Assembly: GCA_030833185.1 (NCBI GenBank)
Contig: JAURHQ010000010.1
Location: 1 to 42,089 of the forward strand
DNA: 42,089 nucleotides
Direction of reading: 5' to 3'
Source of the DNA: Gammaproteobacteria bacterium
GTDB taxonomy: Bacteria; Pseudomonadota; Gammaproteobacteria; Ga0077536
The translations under genes and the position numbers were made by a program. Shown one piece after another: positions 10,144 to 18,016 of the stretch. The notes beneath the pieces were generated by a model. The model saw only the letters and a program-made list of their open reading frames with translations. It was not told the DNA's origin and did not search any database. The first letter of the stretch is position 1, and each line of letters starts with the position of its first letter.

Positions 10144-11058
10144 CTACTCCGCCTTCCGGATCTCCAGACTGCCCGAGCGCATCGTCACGCCCAGCGAAAA
10201 CCCGGAGTTCGCGTCGTTTTCAAACTGGTTCATGATTGGCGTCGGGCCGGTGATGAACCGCGAATTCATCCGGGTTTCCTTCGGCAAGGTCAGCGCCACC
10301 GAGCCTTTGCCCGCCTTGATTTCGATCGTGCCGAGGCTGGGGCTCTGGGCCCACACCGCGCGCAGGGCGCCGGTCGTGGTCTTGTAGTTCAACGAACCGG
10401 TCAGGCCCGTCAGCGAGACATGGCCGCTGCCGGTCAGGAGGTGAACATTGTCGGTGTCGATGGCACCGCTGATGTGCCCGCTGGCGGTTCTGGCCGACAG
10501 CACGCCGGCGGCGTCGGTCAGGTGGATGTCGCCCGAGTTGGTCTTCAACTCAAAGCCGTGGCGCGCGCCGGTGATGCGGATGTGGCCGGTATCGGTTTTG
10601 GCATTCAAAAAAATGCCGGCTGGCAACAGCACCTTCACCGTGGTTTGCGATCGGTGGCGCCAGACCATCAGGCGGCGCGGGGTTTTTCGTGCTTTTGCGA
10701 CCACCTTTACCAAGTTTTCCTTGACCGACAGTTCAAGCTGGCTTACCGCCGCGTCGTGGTCGAAGGCATAGACCGCAATGCCGCTCTGGTCGTGCGCCTG
10801 AATGATGATGTCGCCGCCGCCCGTCGACACTTCAATGGTCTGGATGCCGCTGGCACCCGTCTCGATATAGGCCACTTTGGTGCCCAGCTCCGCCGTCGGT
10901 ACCGGCGAGCTCACAGGCGCAACGATGGCCTCGTCCGCCTCCTTGGCGGCGGCGTCGCTAGCTGGGCTGGCGCCCGCTCCTGCGACCGGGTTTTCGGCAT
11001 CGGCTGCGGACTGGCGCAATGCCACGGCGTCGATATTTGATTCTGCGTCCACGTTCAT
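10144..11058 (-). CDS. DUF4097-like beta-helix protein
   Basis: About 304 residues. After an Ala-rich, disordered N-terminus (1-70) comes a long run of short beta-strand repeats with alternating Gly/Thr/Ser: GIQTIEVSTGGGDIIIQAH, TDTGHIRITGARHG, TNSGDIHLTDAAG, TASGHISGAIDTDN, TGSGHVSLTGLTG and TTTGALRAVW. This pattern is characteristic of DUF4097/putative adhesin proteins, whose function is unknown. No signal peptide is seen. The start is uncertain: the ATG at 11058 has GGGAG directly in front, and the GTG two codons later (11052) has the same GGGAG at 6 nt, which fits better. It lies between the H1-like gene (upstream) and the binding protein (33 bp downstream), on the same strand. Confidence 0.75.
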   Translation of the reverse strand: MNVDAESNIDAVALRQSAADAENPVAGAGASPASDAAAKEADEAIVAPVSSPVPTAELGTKVAYIETGASGIQTIEVSTGGGDIIIQAHDQSGIAVYAFDHDAAVSQLELSVKENLVKVVAKARKTPRRLMVWRHRSQTTVKVLLPAGIFLNAKTDTGHIRITGARHGFELKTNSGDIHLTDAAGVLSARTASGHISGAIDTDNVHLLTGSGHVSLTGLTGSLNYKTTTGALRAVWAQSPSLGTIEIKAGKGSVALTLPKETRMNSRFITGPTPIMNQFENDANSGFSLGVTMRSGSLEIRKAE

Positions 11059-11146
11059 CTCCCATACGCAAAAAGCGCGTTTAGAGCGGCGTTGCGGGTC
11101 ATCGGCCCAGTCGCTTCGGCGGCGGCCAGCAATCACCGCTCAGCCG

Positions 11147-11162
11147 CCGGCGCGTGCGCCGG
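11147..11162 (-). terminator. GC hairpin after the H1-like gene
   Basis: CCGGCG-CGTG-CGCCGG forms a 6-bp stem with a 4-nt loop immediately after the stop of the H1-like gene, before the DUF4097-like gene. No T-tract follows on the minus strand; it may lower read-through or protect mRNA ends. Confidence 0.28.
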
Positions 11163-11163
11163 T

Positions 11164-11802
11164 TCAGGCCTCCGACGCGGGCTGCGCGACCGCCTTGGTA
11201 ACTTTCTTGCGGACCGGCGCCTTCTTGCTGATGGCAGGTTTGGCCGGTGCTTCGGCCTTGCTGGTCGCCGCTTTGCGGCTTGCCGGTTTCTTTGCCGTTG
11301 CCGTTGCCGTCTTGCTGGCGGCGGCTTTGCGCGCCGGCTGCTTGCGGGCGCTCTTCTTGTCCGACAGGCCCAGGCGGGCGGTGAGGTTGTTCAAGGTCTG
11401 CGACTTCACCCAACGGTCGCGCCACTCACCCGGACTCGGCACCGCCATCAGTTCCAGATGGTTCGCGACTTTGCTCGTCAACTCCTCAATTGCCCGCGTC
11501 ACCTGGGCGCGTGAGCGTTCGAGCCGCGTGGTGATCTGCTTCATCATCGTGGGCTGCTTGGCTGCGGCCTTTTTGCTGCGACCACCGGCGGCTGCCTTGG
11601 TCGTCGCCTTGGCAGGCGTTGCTGCGCCTTTTTTGGCGCTTGCTTTCGCGCGGGCCGGTGCCGCATCGCTCGCGACAGCGACCGGCTTTTTGCGCACGCG
11701 CTTGGGCTTGGGCGTGGCAGCCGTCGCCGCTTCTGGTTCCGCTACAGAAACCGGTGCTTCGATTTCGCCGTTGGTGTCGGTATCAAGGTCGGTGTCAGAC
11801 AT
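11164..11802 (-). CDS. Histone H1-like Lys/Ala-rich protein
   Basis: 212 residues in four zones: an acidic N-terminus (1-28), a basic Lys/Ala/Pro tail (31-84), a non-repetitive central region with predicted helices (86-149, MMKQITTRLERSRAQV...), and a second Lys/Ala tail (150-205, with KKPASRK and SKKAPVRKK units). The tails resemble AlgP, HctB and PhaF-type H1-like sequences that bind DNA non-specifically or polyphosphate. The central part is not a recognised phasin or SWIB domain by eye. It would be the first gene of the minus-strand run ending at the permease. A nucleoid role is plausible but not shown. Confidence 0.78.
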   Translation of the reverse strand: MSDTDLDTDTNGEIEAPVSVAEPEAATAATPKPKRVRKKPVAVASDAAPARAKASAKKGAATPAKATTKAAAGGRSKKAAAKQPTMMKQITTRLERSRAQVTRAIEELTSKVANHLELMAVPSPGEWRDRWVKSQTLNNLTARLGLSDKKSARKQPARKAAASKTATATAKKPASRKAATSKAEAPAKPAISKKAPVRKKVTKAVAQPASEA

Positions 11803-12210
11803 GATGGAATCCAGAGCGCTGCGGGCAACGCGTGATGGGTTGATGAATGCAGCGCCTGCCGAGAACCGGTTTCAGAAATCTTCGGTGGCAAGCACTATGG
11901 TTTTGTGCGTTGCAGAAGTACCCGCGATTCAGCTTCGGCGCGACGGCTTTTCACACCGTTCCGGATTGATCGCGCCGACGGCCCGGGGTGCGACCCGTGC
12001 CGGCCCGGCGCCGCCAAGCGGGGGCTGCGCGGTAGGCACGCCAGCGCCTTGCGGAGAGCGATCACAGCCAGAAGCAGAGTGAGTCGAGGCGGGCCGTCAG
12101 GCCGGAGTGCCTGCTCCCGATCGCTTGCACGACCGCCTTCACCGCCGAATGACAGCCACGCCGCGGACCAGAGAATGGCCAGGCGGGCGCGGGCGCGCCC
12201 GCCGACGGGC
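11803..12210. other. Intergenic stretch, 408 bp
   Basis: No credible gene is seen on either strand. Reading frames that cross it are out-of-phase extensions of the neighbouring GC-rich genes. It should contain the promoter of the H1-like gene (its high-coordinate side) and the 3' end of the alpha/beta-hydrolase operon, including the hairpin at 12182-12203. Confidence 0.5.
12182..12203 (-). terminator. GC-rich hairpin after the metY/hydrolase operon
   Basis: GGCGGGCGC-GGGC-GCGCCCGCC is a perfect 9-bp stem with a 4-nt loop, 7 bp beyond the stop of the alpha/beta hydrolase on the minus strand. It lacks a T-tract, so it is a candidate 3'-end structure rather than a textbook intrinsic terminator. 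Confidence 0.4.
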
Positions 12211-13005
12211 TTAGACCGACAGCGCCCTCACCAGCGCCTTATGCGTCTGCTCGGGCTTCTCTTCCATCATCCCGTGACCGCAGCCCGGGATCATGTCGAT
12301 CGCGGCTTTCTGCAGGGTTTTGGCGAATTCGCGTGCGCCCCGCACCGGCGTCATGCGGTCGCGGTCGCCAAGGATCAGCGTCACCGGACAGGCCAGCGCA
12401 GCGGCAGCGTCTGCGCCGCCGGCGTAGGTGTGGCAGGCATTCAAATCGGCAAACAGCACGCCGGGGCGCGCGGCTTCCAGGCGACGTTTGGTAATCGTCG
12501 AGATCGACAAACCCGGCACCTGATGCCCGCCAAACTGCGCGCCGGCGTCGTGGCCCCAGATGGTCATCATGTCGACCGCGGCGTGGTCGTTGGCACGCGC
12601 GGCATCCAGCAGCGGCGCGCCGACGGCCATCGGATAGCCAAACCCGAGCAGCGCCAGCTTGCGCACCTTCGCGCCGCCGGTCGCGGCCGCCTGCAGGGCG
12701 AGCAGCGAGCCCATGCTGTGGCCGGCCAGCCCGACCTCCGCCACGCCGACCGCATCAAGCAAACCAAGCAGCCACTCGGCCATGCTTTCGATGCTTTCCA
12801 GCGCGGTGCCGCCCGAGCGGCCGTGACCGCGCAGATCTACCGCCAGCGCGTTGTAGCCGTTGCGCGCAAACCAGCGCACGAACAGCGTCCACACGGCGTG
12901 GTCCATGCCCGCGCCATGCACAAAGCAGACGCTGGGCTTGGCCGGATCGATGGCATAGCCGGCGGTCTGGATAAAGGTCATTGCGCCCTGATAGTTGAGT
13001 TCCAC
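12211..13005 (-). CDS. Alpha/beta hydrolase
   Basis: 264-residue single-domain alpha/beta hydrolase. Visible are the oxyanion motif VHGAGMDHAVW (about 29-39), the block DLRGHGRSGG (57-66), the nucleophile elbow GHSMGS with Ser97, the acid in LGDRDRMTP, and the catalytic His in GCGHGMM near the C-terminus. The substrate is not evident; such proteins are esterases, C-C hydrolases or acyltransferases. It starts 9 bp after the O-acetylhomoserine sulfhydrylase gene and is the last of the three-gene operon led by the GlxA-family regulator. It may hydrolyse an ester or thioester linked to the sulfhydrylase substrate, but this is context only. Confidence 0.88.
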   Translation of the reverse strand: MELNYQGAMTFIQTAGYAIDPAKPSVCFVHGAGMDHAVWTLFVRWFARNGYNALAVDLRGHGRSGGTALESIESMAEWLLGLLDAVGVAEVGLAGHSMGSLLALQAAATGGAKVRKLALLGFGYPMAVGAPLLDAARANDHAAVDMMTIWGHDAGAQFGGHQVPGLSISTITKRRLEAARPGVLFADLNACHTYAGGADAAAALACPVTLILGDRDRMTPVRGAREFAKTLQKAAIDMIPGCGHGMMEEKPEQTHKALVRALSV

Positions 13006-13014
13006 GGCTGCCTC

Positions 13015-14307
13015 CTATTTCTGCGACACGCTGAGCGCGCGGGCAAGGTCGTCAATCAGGTCCTGAGCGTCTTCGAGGCCTATCGACAGTCGCACCAGTC
13101 CTTCGGCGATACCCGCGCGAGCGAGGGCCTCGCCGTCGAGTCGCGCGTGGGTGGTGCTGGCCGGATGAATGACCAGCGATTTGGCGTCGCCCACGTTGGC
13201 CAGATGCGAAAACACCTGCAGCGCGTCGATGAATTTACGCCCGGCGGCGCGCCCGCCTTTGAGTTCAAAACTGAACACCGCCCCCGCGCCGCGCGGCATC
13301 AGCCGCTGGGCCAGCGCGTAGTCGGGATGTCCGGGCAGCCCCGCGTGGGTGACCTGCAGCACCGCCGGATTGCTGGCCAGAAACTCCGCCACCGCCTGCG
13401 CGTTCGCCACGTGCTGGCGCATGCGCAGCGACAGGGTTTCCAGCCCTTGCAAGAGATAGAACGCATTGCCCGGCGCGAGGCAGGCGCCAAAGTCGCGTAA
13501 GCCCTCCAGGCGCGCCCGCATGATGAACGCGGCGGGGCCAAAGTCCTCGGCGAAGTCGAGTTCATTAAGCCCCATGTCGCGCTCGACGATCTGCGGGAAA
13601 CGGCCCGAGCCTTCCCAGTCGAAGCGACCGCCGTCGATTACCGCGCCGCCAATCGCAACGCCGTGCCCGCCGATGAACTTGGTCAGCGAATGCACCACGA
13701 TGTCGGCGCCCAGCGCGAGCGGCTGCGACAGCCAGGGCGTGGTCAGCGTGGCGTCGATGACCAGCGGAATGCCGGCGGCGTGGGCGATCTCCGCCACCGC
13801 CGGAATATCCAGCACTTCGCCGCGCGGATTGCCGACCGTTTCGGCGTAAAGGAGCTTGGTTTCGGGACGGATGGCGGCGGCGAAGGCGGCCGGATCGCGC
13901 GGATCAACCAGCGTCGTGCTCACGCCAAAACGCGGCAGCGTGTAGGCCAGCAGATTGTGGGTGCCGCCGTAGAGCGCGCGGGAGGAGACGATATGCGAGC
14001 CCTGCCCGGTCAGCGTTGCTAGCGCGAGATGTATCGCCGCCATGCCGCTCGCGGTGGCGACGGCGCCGACCCCGCCTTCCAGCGCGGCAACGCGCTCTTC
14101 CAGCACCGCGACGGTGGGATTAGCGACGCGCGAATAGACATAGCCCGCACGCATCTGGCCAAACAGGCCGGCGGCGCGCTCGGCGTCGTCGAAGACAAAG
14201 GATGTGGTCTGGTAGATCGGCGCGGCGCGACTGCCGGTCTGGCTGTCCGGGCGCTGGCCGGCGTGCAGGCTCAAGGTATCGAAGCCTGGGTAACGGGGTC
14301 CGCTCAT
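13015..14307 (-). CDS. metY: O-acetylhomoserine (thiol)-lyase family enzyme
   Basis: PLP enzyme of the Cys/Met-metabolism family. It would replace the acetyl (or succinyl) group of activated homoserine with sulfide or methanethiol, giving homocysteine or methionine. The 430-residue length and the N-terminal blocks FDTLSLHAGQRPDSQTGSRA and PIYQTTSFVFDDAERAAGLFG fit the MetY branch better than MetZ. The PLP lysine is K210 in HSLTKFIGGHG; YSRVANPT and ATASGMAAI are also present. The start has GAGAGGAG about 10 nt upstream, and its ATG shares one base with the TGA of the regulator gene (TGATG), so the two are coupled. A dedicated AraC-type regulator in front is unusual for a methionine gene. Confidence 0.92.
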   Translation of the reverse strand: MSGPRYPGFDTLSLHAGQRPDSQTGSRAAPIYQTTSFVFDDAERAAGLFGQMRAGYVYSRVANPTVAVLEERVAALEGGVGAVATASGMAAIHLALATLTGQGSHIVSSRALYGGTHNLLAYTLPRFGVSTTLVDPRDPAAFAAAIRPETKLLYAETVGNPRGEVLDIPAVAEIAHAAGIPLVIDATLTTPWLSQPLALGADIVVHSLTKFIGGHGVAIGGAVIDGGRFDWEGSGRFPQIVERDMGLNELDFAEDFGPAAFIMRARLEGLRDFGACLAPGNAFYLLQGLETLSLRMRQHVANAQAVAEFLASNPAVLQVTHAGLPGHPDYALAQRLMPRGAGAVFSFELKGGRAAGRKFIDALQVFSHLANVGDAKSLVIHPASTTHARLDGEALARAGIAEGLVRLSIGLEDAQDLIDDLARALSVSQK

Positions 14308-15335
14308 CAGGAATGCTCCTCTCGTGATGCCGGCATGGTAGCCGCGGACGGCGCCCTCAGCGAGAACACCTTGGCGCGCACCGTGCGTCGGTACTCGCCG
14401 GGGCCCACGGTCATCACGCGGGTAAAGAGTCGGGCGAAGTGGCCCTGATCCTGATAGCCCACCCGAAACGCGATTTCCTTCAGCGACAGATTGGTTGCCT
14501 CCAGCAGTTCCTTGGCCACCCGGATCCGCTGGTCCTGCAGCCACACCAGCGGCGGATGGCCGGTTGCTTCGCGAAAGCGCCGGTCCAGCGTGCGTGGCGA
14601 AAGTCCGAACTCCAGCGCCAGCGCGGGCATGCGCAAGGGCTGGGCAAGGTCGCGTTGCATGCGCCACTGCACTTCCAGTATCACCTCATCGGCGTGCTGC
14701 AGTTCATCGCCTTCCAGGTAGCGATAGCGGTCGTAGGGCCTGCGAATCTCATGCGAGAAATTGCGCTCCACATGGCCCGCCACGCGCCGCCCGTAAAACT
14801 GCTCGATGAGATGCACCGTCACGTCCGCCAGCGCGTTCACGCTGCCCGCGCAGTACAGGCGCCCGGCCTGCGTGATGAAGAACTCGCGCTTCAGGCGCAC
14901 CTCGGGATAGTCGCGCGCGAAGCGCTCGAAATAATGCCAGTGGGTGGTGGCGGCCTTGCCGTCCAGCAGGCCGGCCTCGGCGAGAAAACAGCAGCCCGTG
15001 CCCACCGCCGCAATGGTCGCGCCGGCCGCGTGCTGGGCGCGTAACCAGGGCACCAGCGCCTGACTGCGGGTCAGCACCGGGCGCGGGTTGCGCCACAGGG
15101 CGGGCAGATAGACAACGTCGAAGGGGCCCGCTTCATCCAGCGCCATGGTCGGCGCCAGCGGCACGCCGGCCTGCGTCGAAACCGGCCGGTCATCGGCGGA
15201 CAAGAGCACGACTTCCAGCGTCACCTGATCGCGCTGGCGCCCGTTCACCGTGCCGGCGGCGGCTTGCCACATCTCGGCCGGCAGGAGGCAACTGGCCGCG
15301 AGCATCTGGGGCGTCAGTAGAAACGCGAGGCGCAT
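14307..15335 (-). CDS. GlxA-family transcriptional regulator (DJ-1/PfpI domain + AraC HTH)
   Basis: 342-residue regulator. The N-terminal part (about 1-190) is a class-I glutamine-amidotransferase-like DJ-1/PfpI domain (AVGTGCCFLAEAGLLDGKAA at the nucleophile-elbow position). The C-terminal part (about 225-325) is an AraC/XylS double HTH (MPALALEFGLSPRTLDRRFR and EIAFRVGYQDQGHFARLF). GlxA-family members control catabolism of quaternary amines, amino acids and related compounds and usually activate transcription. It leads the operon with metY (1-bp overlap) and is divergent from fabY. Two direct repeats in the shared 139-bp intergenic region fit its binding site. Confidence 0.92.
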   Translation of the reverse strand: MRLAFLLTPQMLAASCLLPAEMWQAAAGTVNGRQRDQVTLEVVLLSADDRPVSTQAGVPLAPTMALDEAGPFDVVYLPALWRNPRPVLTRSQALVPWLRAQHAAGATIAAVGTGCCFLAEAGLLDGKAATTHWHYFERFARDYPEVRLKREFFITQAGRLYCAGSVNALADVTVHLIEQFYGRRVAGHVERNFSHEIRRPYDRYRYLEGDELQHADEVILEVQWRMQRDLAQPLRMPALALEFGLSPRTLDRRFREATGHPPLVWLQDQRIRVAKELLEATNLSLKEIAFRVGYQDQGHFARLFTRVMTVGPGEYRRTVRAKVFSLRAPSAATMPASREEHS

Positions 15336-15374
15336 AGAGTTCTTTCAGCAGTGCTGGCGGATTGTGGACGCGGA

Positions 15375-15411
15375 TTGGCGAGAATGGCCAGTGCTTTGGC
15401 GGAATAGGCCA
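15375..15411. promoter_or_regulatory. Two 16-bp direct repeats, candidate operator of the GlxA-family regulator
   Basis: TTGGCGAGAATGGCCA (15375-15390) and TTGGCGGAATAGGCCA (15396-15411) match at 12 of 16 positions. Their starts are 21 bp apart, two helical turns, as expected for an AraC-type protein bound to one DNA face. Each unit also has TGGC...GCCA ends. The site lies in the divergent region between the regulator gene and fabY, just before a weak TATACC/TACACT -10-like stretch (15425-15439) on the fabY side. Confidence 0.55.
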
Positions 15412-15474
15412 ATTTATCCTCGTCTATACCCCCTACACTGCCGGGCAATTCCACACTTCACCATGAGGACGCTG

Positions 15475-17376
15475 ATGACCAGTCTGCCCGTCATCATCGG
15501 TTTCGGGGGCATCAGCTCGGCCGGCCGTTCATCTGCTCACCACGCCTATCGCCGCACCGTGCTGGAAAACCTGCCGGCCGCGCAGCAGGACCACACCCTG
15601 CGCGCACTCGCCGCCATGATGGGGCTGGTGAAATACGGCAGCGCCGGCTATCAAACGGCCGATGGCGCGGGGATTGCCGAAGGCGACATTGCCCCGCGCT
15701 TTCGCGATCACATCCTCAAGCACACGCTGATCCGCCGCCTCGAGCCGCAGTACTTCGACGGCGACCGGATGTCCGTTCAGCTCAATTTTGAAATCGCGCC
15801 GGATGGCGCCACGCCGCTGGTGTTCAGCACCCACAGCAGCGAACTGCCCGACCCGCTGCCCGCCGGCTGGCGGGTGCTCGACAAGCAGGACGGCATCACC
15901 CGCATCGAGGCCACCGCCGGCACCGAGCTGCGGCTCGAATCGCACCGCAAGATTCCCGTGCAGTCGGCCGGCCAGTTGCCGACCGGCTTCGACCCGACCG
16001 CGCTCTACGCCTCGCGCTTTCATCCGCGCGGGCTGGTGATGACGATTGTGGGCGCCTCGGACGCGGTGCGCTCCATCGGCATCGACTGGCAGACCATCCT
16101 CGGCAAGCTGCGGCCGGATGAGATCTCCGTCTACGCCTCCAGCGCGATGGCGCAGCTCGACCAGTACGGCACCGGCGGCATGCTGCAGGCCCGGCTGCGC
16201 GGCGGGCGGGTCAGCGCCAAACAGCTGCCGCTGGGGCTGAACACCATGCCGGCCGACTTTGTGAACGCCTATGTGCTGGGCAACGTCGGCTGCACCGGCG
16301 CCATTGCCGGCGCCTGCGCGAGCTTTCTCTACAACCTGCGGCTCGCGGTGGAAGACATCCAGTCCGGCCGTCGGCGGCTCGCCGTGGTCGGCAACGCCGA
16401 AGCCCCGCTGGTGCCGGAAGTCATCGAGGGCTACCACGCCATGAGCGCGCTGGCGACCGACGACGCGGTGGCCAAACTGGACGGCGCAAGCCAGCCTGAC
16501 TGGCGTCGCGCCAGCCGCCCGTTCGGCGACAACTGCGGCTTCGTGCTGGGCGAGTCCGGCCAGTATTTCGTGCTCTGCGACGACAAACTGGCGCTGGAAC
16601 TGGGCGCCGACATCCACGGCGCGGTGCCGGATGTTTTCGTCAACGCCGACGGCTTCAAGAAGTCCATTTCATCCCCCGGTCCCGGCAACTACATCACGCT
16701 CTCCAAGGCGGTCGCCGCCATGCGCAGCCTGCTGGGTGAAGACGCCGTGCGCACACGCAGTTTCCTGCAGGCCCACGGCTCCAGCACGCCGCAGAACCGG
16801 GTCACGGAATCGAAGATTTTCGACCAGGTGGCAGGGGCTTTCGGTATCGAGCAGTGGCCGGTCACGGCGCTCAAGGCCTTCGTTGGCCACTCGCTGGCAC
16901 CGGCCAGCGCCGACCAGTTGACCAACACGCTGGGCGTGTTCCATCACGGCCTTCTGCCGGGCATCAAGACCACGCCGGCGATTGCCGCCGACGTGCATCG
17001 CGAGCATCTGAATTTCGTCCTGCAGGACACCGACCTCAGCGGTCGCGCCGACATCGGCTTCCTGAACTCCAAAGGCTTCGGCGGTAACAACGCGACCGGC
17101 GCCATTCTCTCGCCGACGGTGGCCTTGCGCATGCTGGAGAAGCGGCACGGTGCGGCCACCATGCAGGACTATCGACGCCGGCTGGAGGCCACCCGCGAAG
17201 CGGCGGCGGCCTACGATGAAGCCTGCTGCCGCGGGCCAATGCAGCCGATCTATCGCTTTGGCGACGACCTGATGGATGAAAGCGGCATCGTCATTGACGG
17301 CCACAGCATTCAGCTGCCCGGCATTGCCAACGCGGTCGACCTTGACCTGCCCAACCGCTATCCGGACATGGTGTAG
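15475..17376 (+). CDS. fabY: Beta-ketoacyl-ACP synthase FabY
   Basis: Initiates fatty-acid synthesis by condensing acetyl-CoA with malonyl-ACP; in Pseudomonas aeruginosa FabY takes over most of the FabH role. The 633 residues, the opening MTSLPVIIGFGGISSAGRSS, and the blocks SAGQLPTGFDPTALYASRFH, NADGFKKSISSPGPGNYIT and the ending LPNRYPDMV follow FabY from end to end. The catalytic Cys is C281 in AGACASFLYN; the histidines lie in AHGSSTPQNR and VGHSLAPASADQ. The start at 15475 has GAGG at 6 nt; an ATG at 15463 is less well placed. It heads a plus-strand operon with two thioesterase-like genes. Confidence 0.95.
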   Translation: MTSLPVIIGFGGISSAGRSSAHHAYRRTVLENLPAAQQDHTLRALAAMMGLVKYGSAGYQTADGAGIAEGDIAPRFRDHILKHTLIRRLEPQYFDGDRMSVQLNFEIAPDGATPLVFSTHSSELPDPLPAGWRVLDKQDGITRIEATAGTELRLESHRKIPVQSAGQLPTGFDPTALYASRFHPRGLVMTIVGASDAVRSIGIDWQTILGKLRPDEISVYASSAMAQLDQYGTGGMLQARLRGGRVSAKQLPLGLNTMPADFVNAYVLGNVGCTGAIAGACASFLYNLRLAVEDIQSGRRRLAVVGNAEAPLVPEVIEGYHAMSALATDDAVAKLDGASQPDWRRASRPFGDNCGFVLGESGQYFVLCDDKLALELGADIHGAVPDVFVNADGFKKSISSPGPGNYITLSKAVAAMRSLLGEDAVRTRSFLQAHGSSTPQNRVTESKIFDQVAGAFGIEQWPVTALKAFVGHSLAPASADQLTNTLGVFHHGLLPGIKTTPAIAADVHREHLNFVLQDTDLSGRADIGFLNSKGFGGNNATGAILSPTVALRMLEKRHGAATMQDYRRRLEATREAAAAYDEACCRGPMQPIYRFGDDLMDESGIVIDGHSIQLPGIANAVDLDLPNRYPDMV

Positions 17377-17378
17377 CC

Positions 17379-17810
17379 ATGAGCGACACCCCACGCGGCC
17401 GCGGCGACGCCGACCACTGCTTTGTCTGCGGACCGGAAAACCCGCAGGGCTTGCGCATCGCGTTCCGGCTGGACGGCGAGCGCTGCGTGGGTGAGTTCAC
17501 GCCGGGCCCCCATCACGTCGGCTTTGACCAGATGACCCACGGCGGCATTCTCTTCAGCGCGCTGGACGACGTGATGGCGAACTGGCTGTTCCTGCAAGGC
17601 GCACGCGGCTTTACCGCGAAGTGCGAAATCCGCTATCGCAAACCCTTGGCGGTTGGTACGGCGATCACGCTTGAAGCGCACTGCAAGCAGCGCAAGGGCC
17701 GGCTCTGTCAGCTGGAAGGCAGCGCGCGCCGCGTCGACGATGGCGCGCTCGTCGCGACCACCGAAGCCAGCTTCATGATCGACGACTTCGGCCCCCTGCC
17801 CCGCGACTAG
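17379..17810 (+). CDS. PaaI-family hotdog thioesterase
   Basis: 143-residue hotdog-fold protein, probably hydrolysing acyl-CoA or acyl-ACP thioesters. The family pattern HHVGFDQMTHGGILFSALDD (about 46-65) carries the HGG motif and the conserved acid of the next helix; CFVCGPENPQGL near the N-terminus is typical of PaaI-like members. The second strand set (FTAKCEIRYRKPLAVGTAIT) is complete. It begins 2 bp after the fabY stop, so it is co-translated with the fatty-acid initiation enzyme, which suggests a role in acyl-chain housekeeping. Confidence 0.88.
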   Translation: MSDTPRGRGDADHCFVCGPENPQGLRIAFRLDGERCVGEFTPGPHHVGFDQMTHGGILFSALDDVMANWLFLQGARGFTAKCEIRYRKPLAVGTAITLEAHCKQRKGRLCQLEGSARRVDDGALVATTEASFMIDDFGPLPRD

Positions 17811-17818
17811 CTCACCGC

Positions 17819-18016
17819 ATGAGCACACCGGAAACAAAGCGCTGCAGCCGCTGCGGGGACACGCTTTCCTGCGGAGCCAAGCTCGCTTCCTGCTGGTGCC
17901 AGCAACTGCCCGCCCTGCCGGCCGCGCTGCTCTCCCCTACCAGCGACTGCTACTGCCCACGCTGTCTGGAGATGCTGACCAAACCGCCCGAGGAATCTGT
18001 CGCCCATGTGGTTTGA
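17819..18016 (+). CDS. Cysteine-rich CWC family protein
   Basis: 65-residue protein with eight cysteines: C9, C12, C18, C25, C27, C44, C46 and C49. The arrangement CSRC...C......CWC...CYCPRCL matches the cysteine-rich CWC family, taken to bind zinc; its role is unknown. It lies 8 bp after the PaaI-type gene and overlaps the start of the next thioesterase gene by 11 bp, so it is a genuine member of the fabY operon and not a shadow frame. Confidence 0.85.
   Translation: MSTPETKRCSRCGDTLSCGAKLASCWCQQLPALPAALLSPTSDCYCPRCLEMLTKPPEESVAHVV

Noticed and set aside
14308-14667. Longer N-terminus of the MetY-like enzyme.
   Set aside because: The extra residues are antisense-frame readings of the upstream regulator gene; the ATG at 14307 has a good ribosome-binding site and matches the family start.
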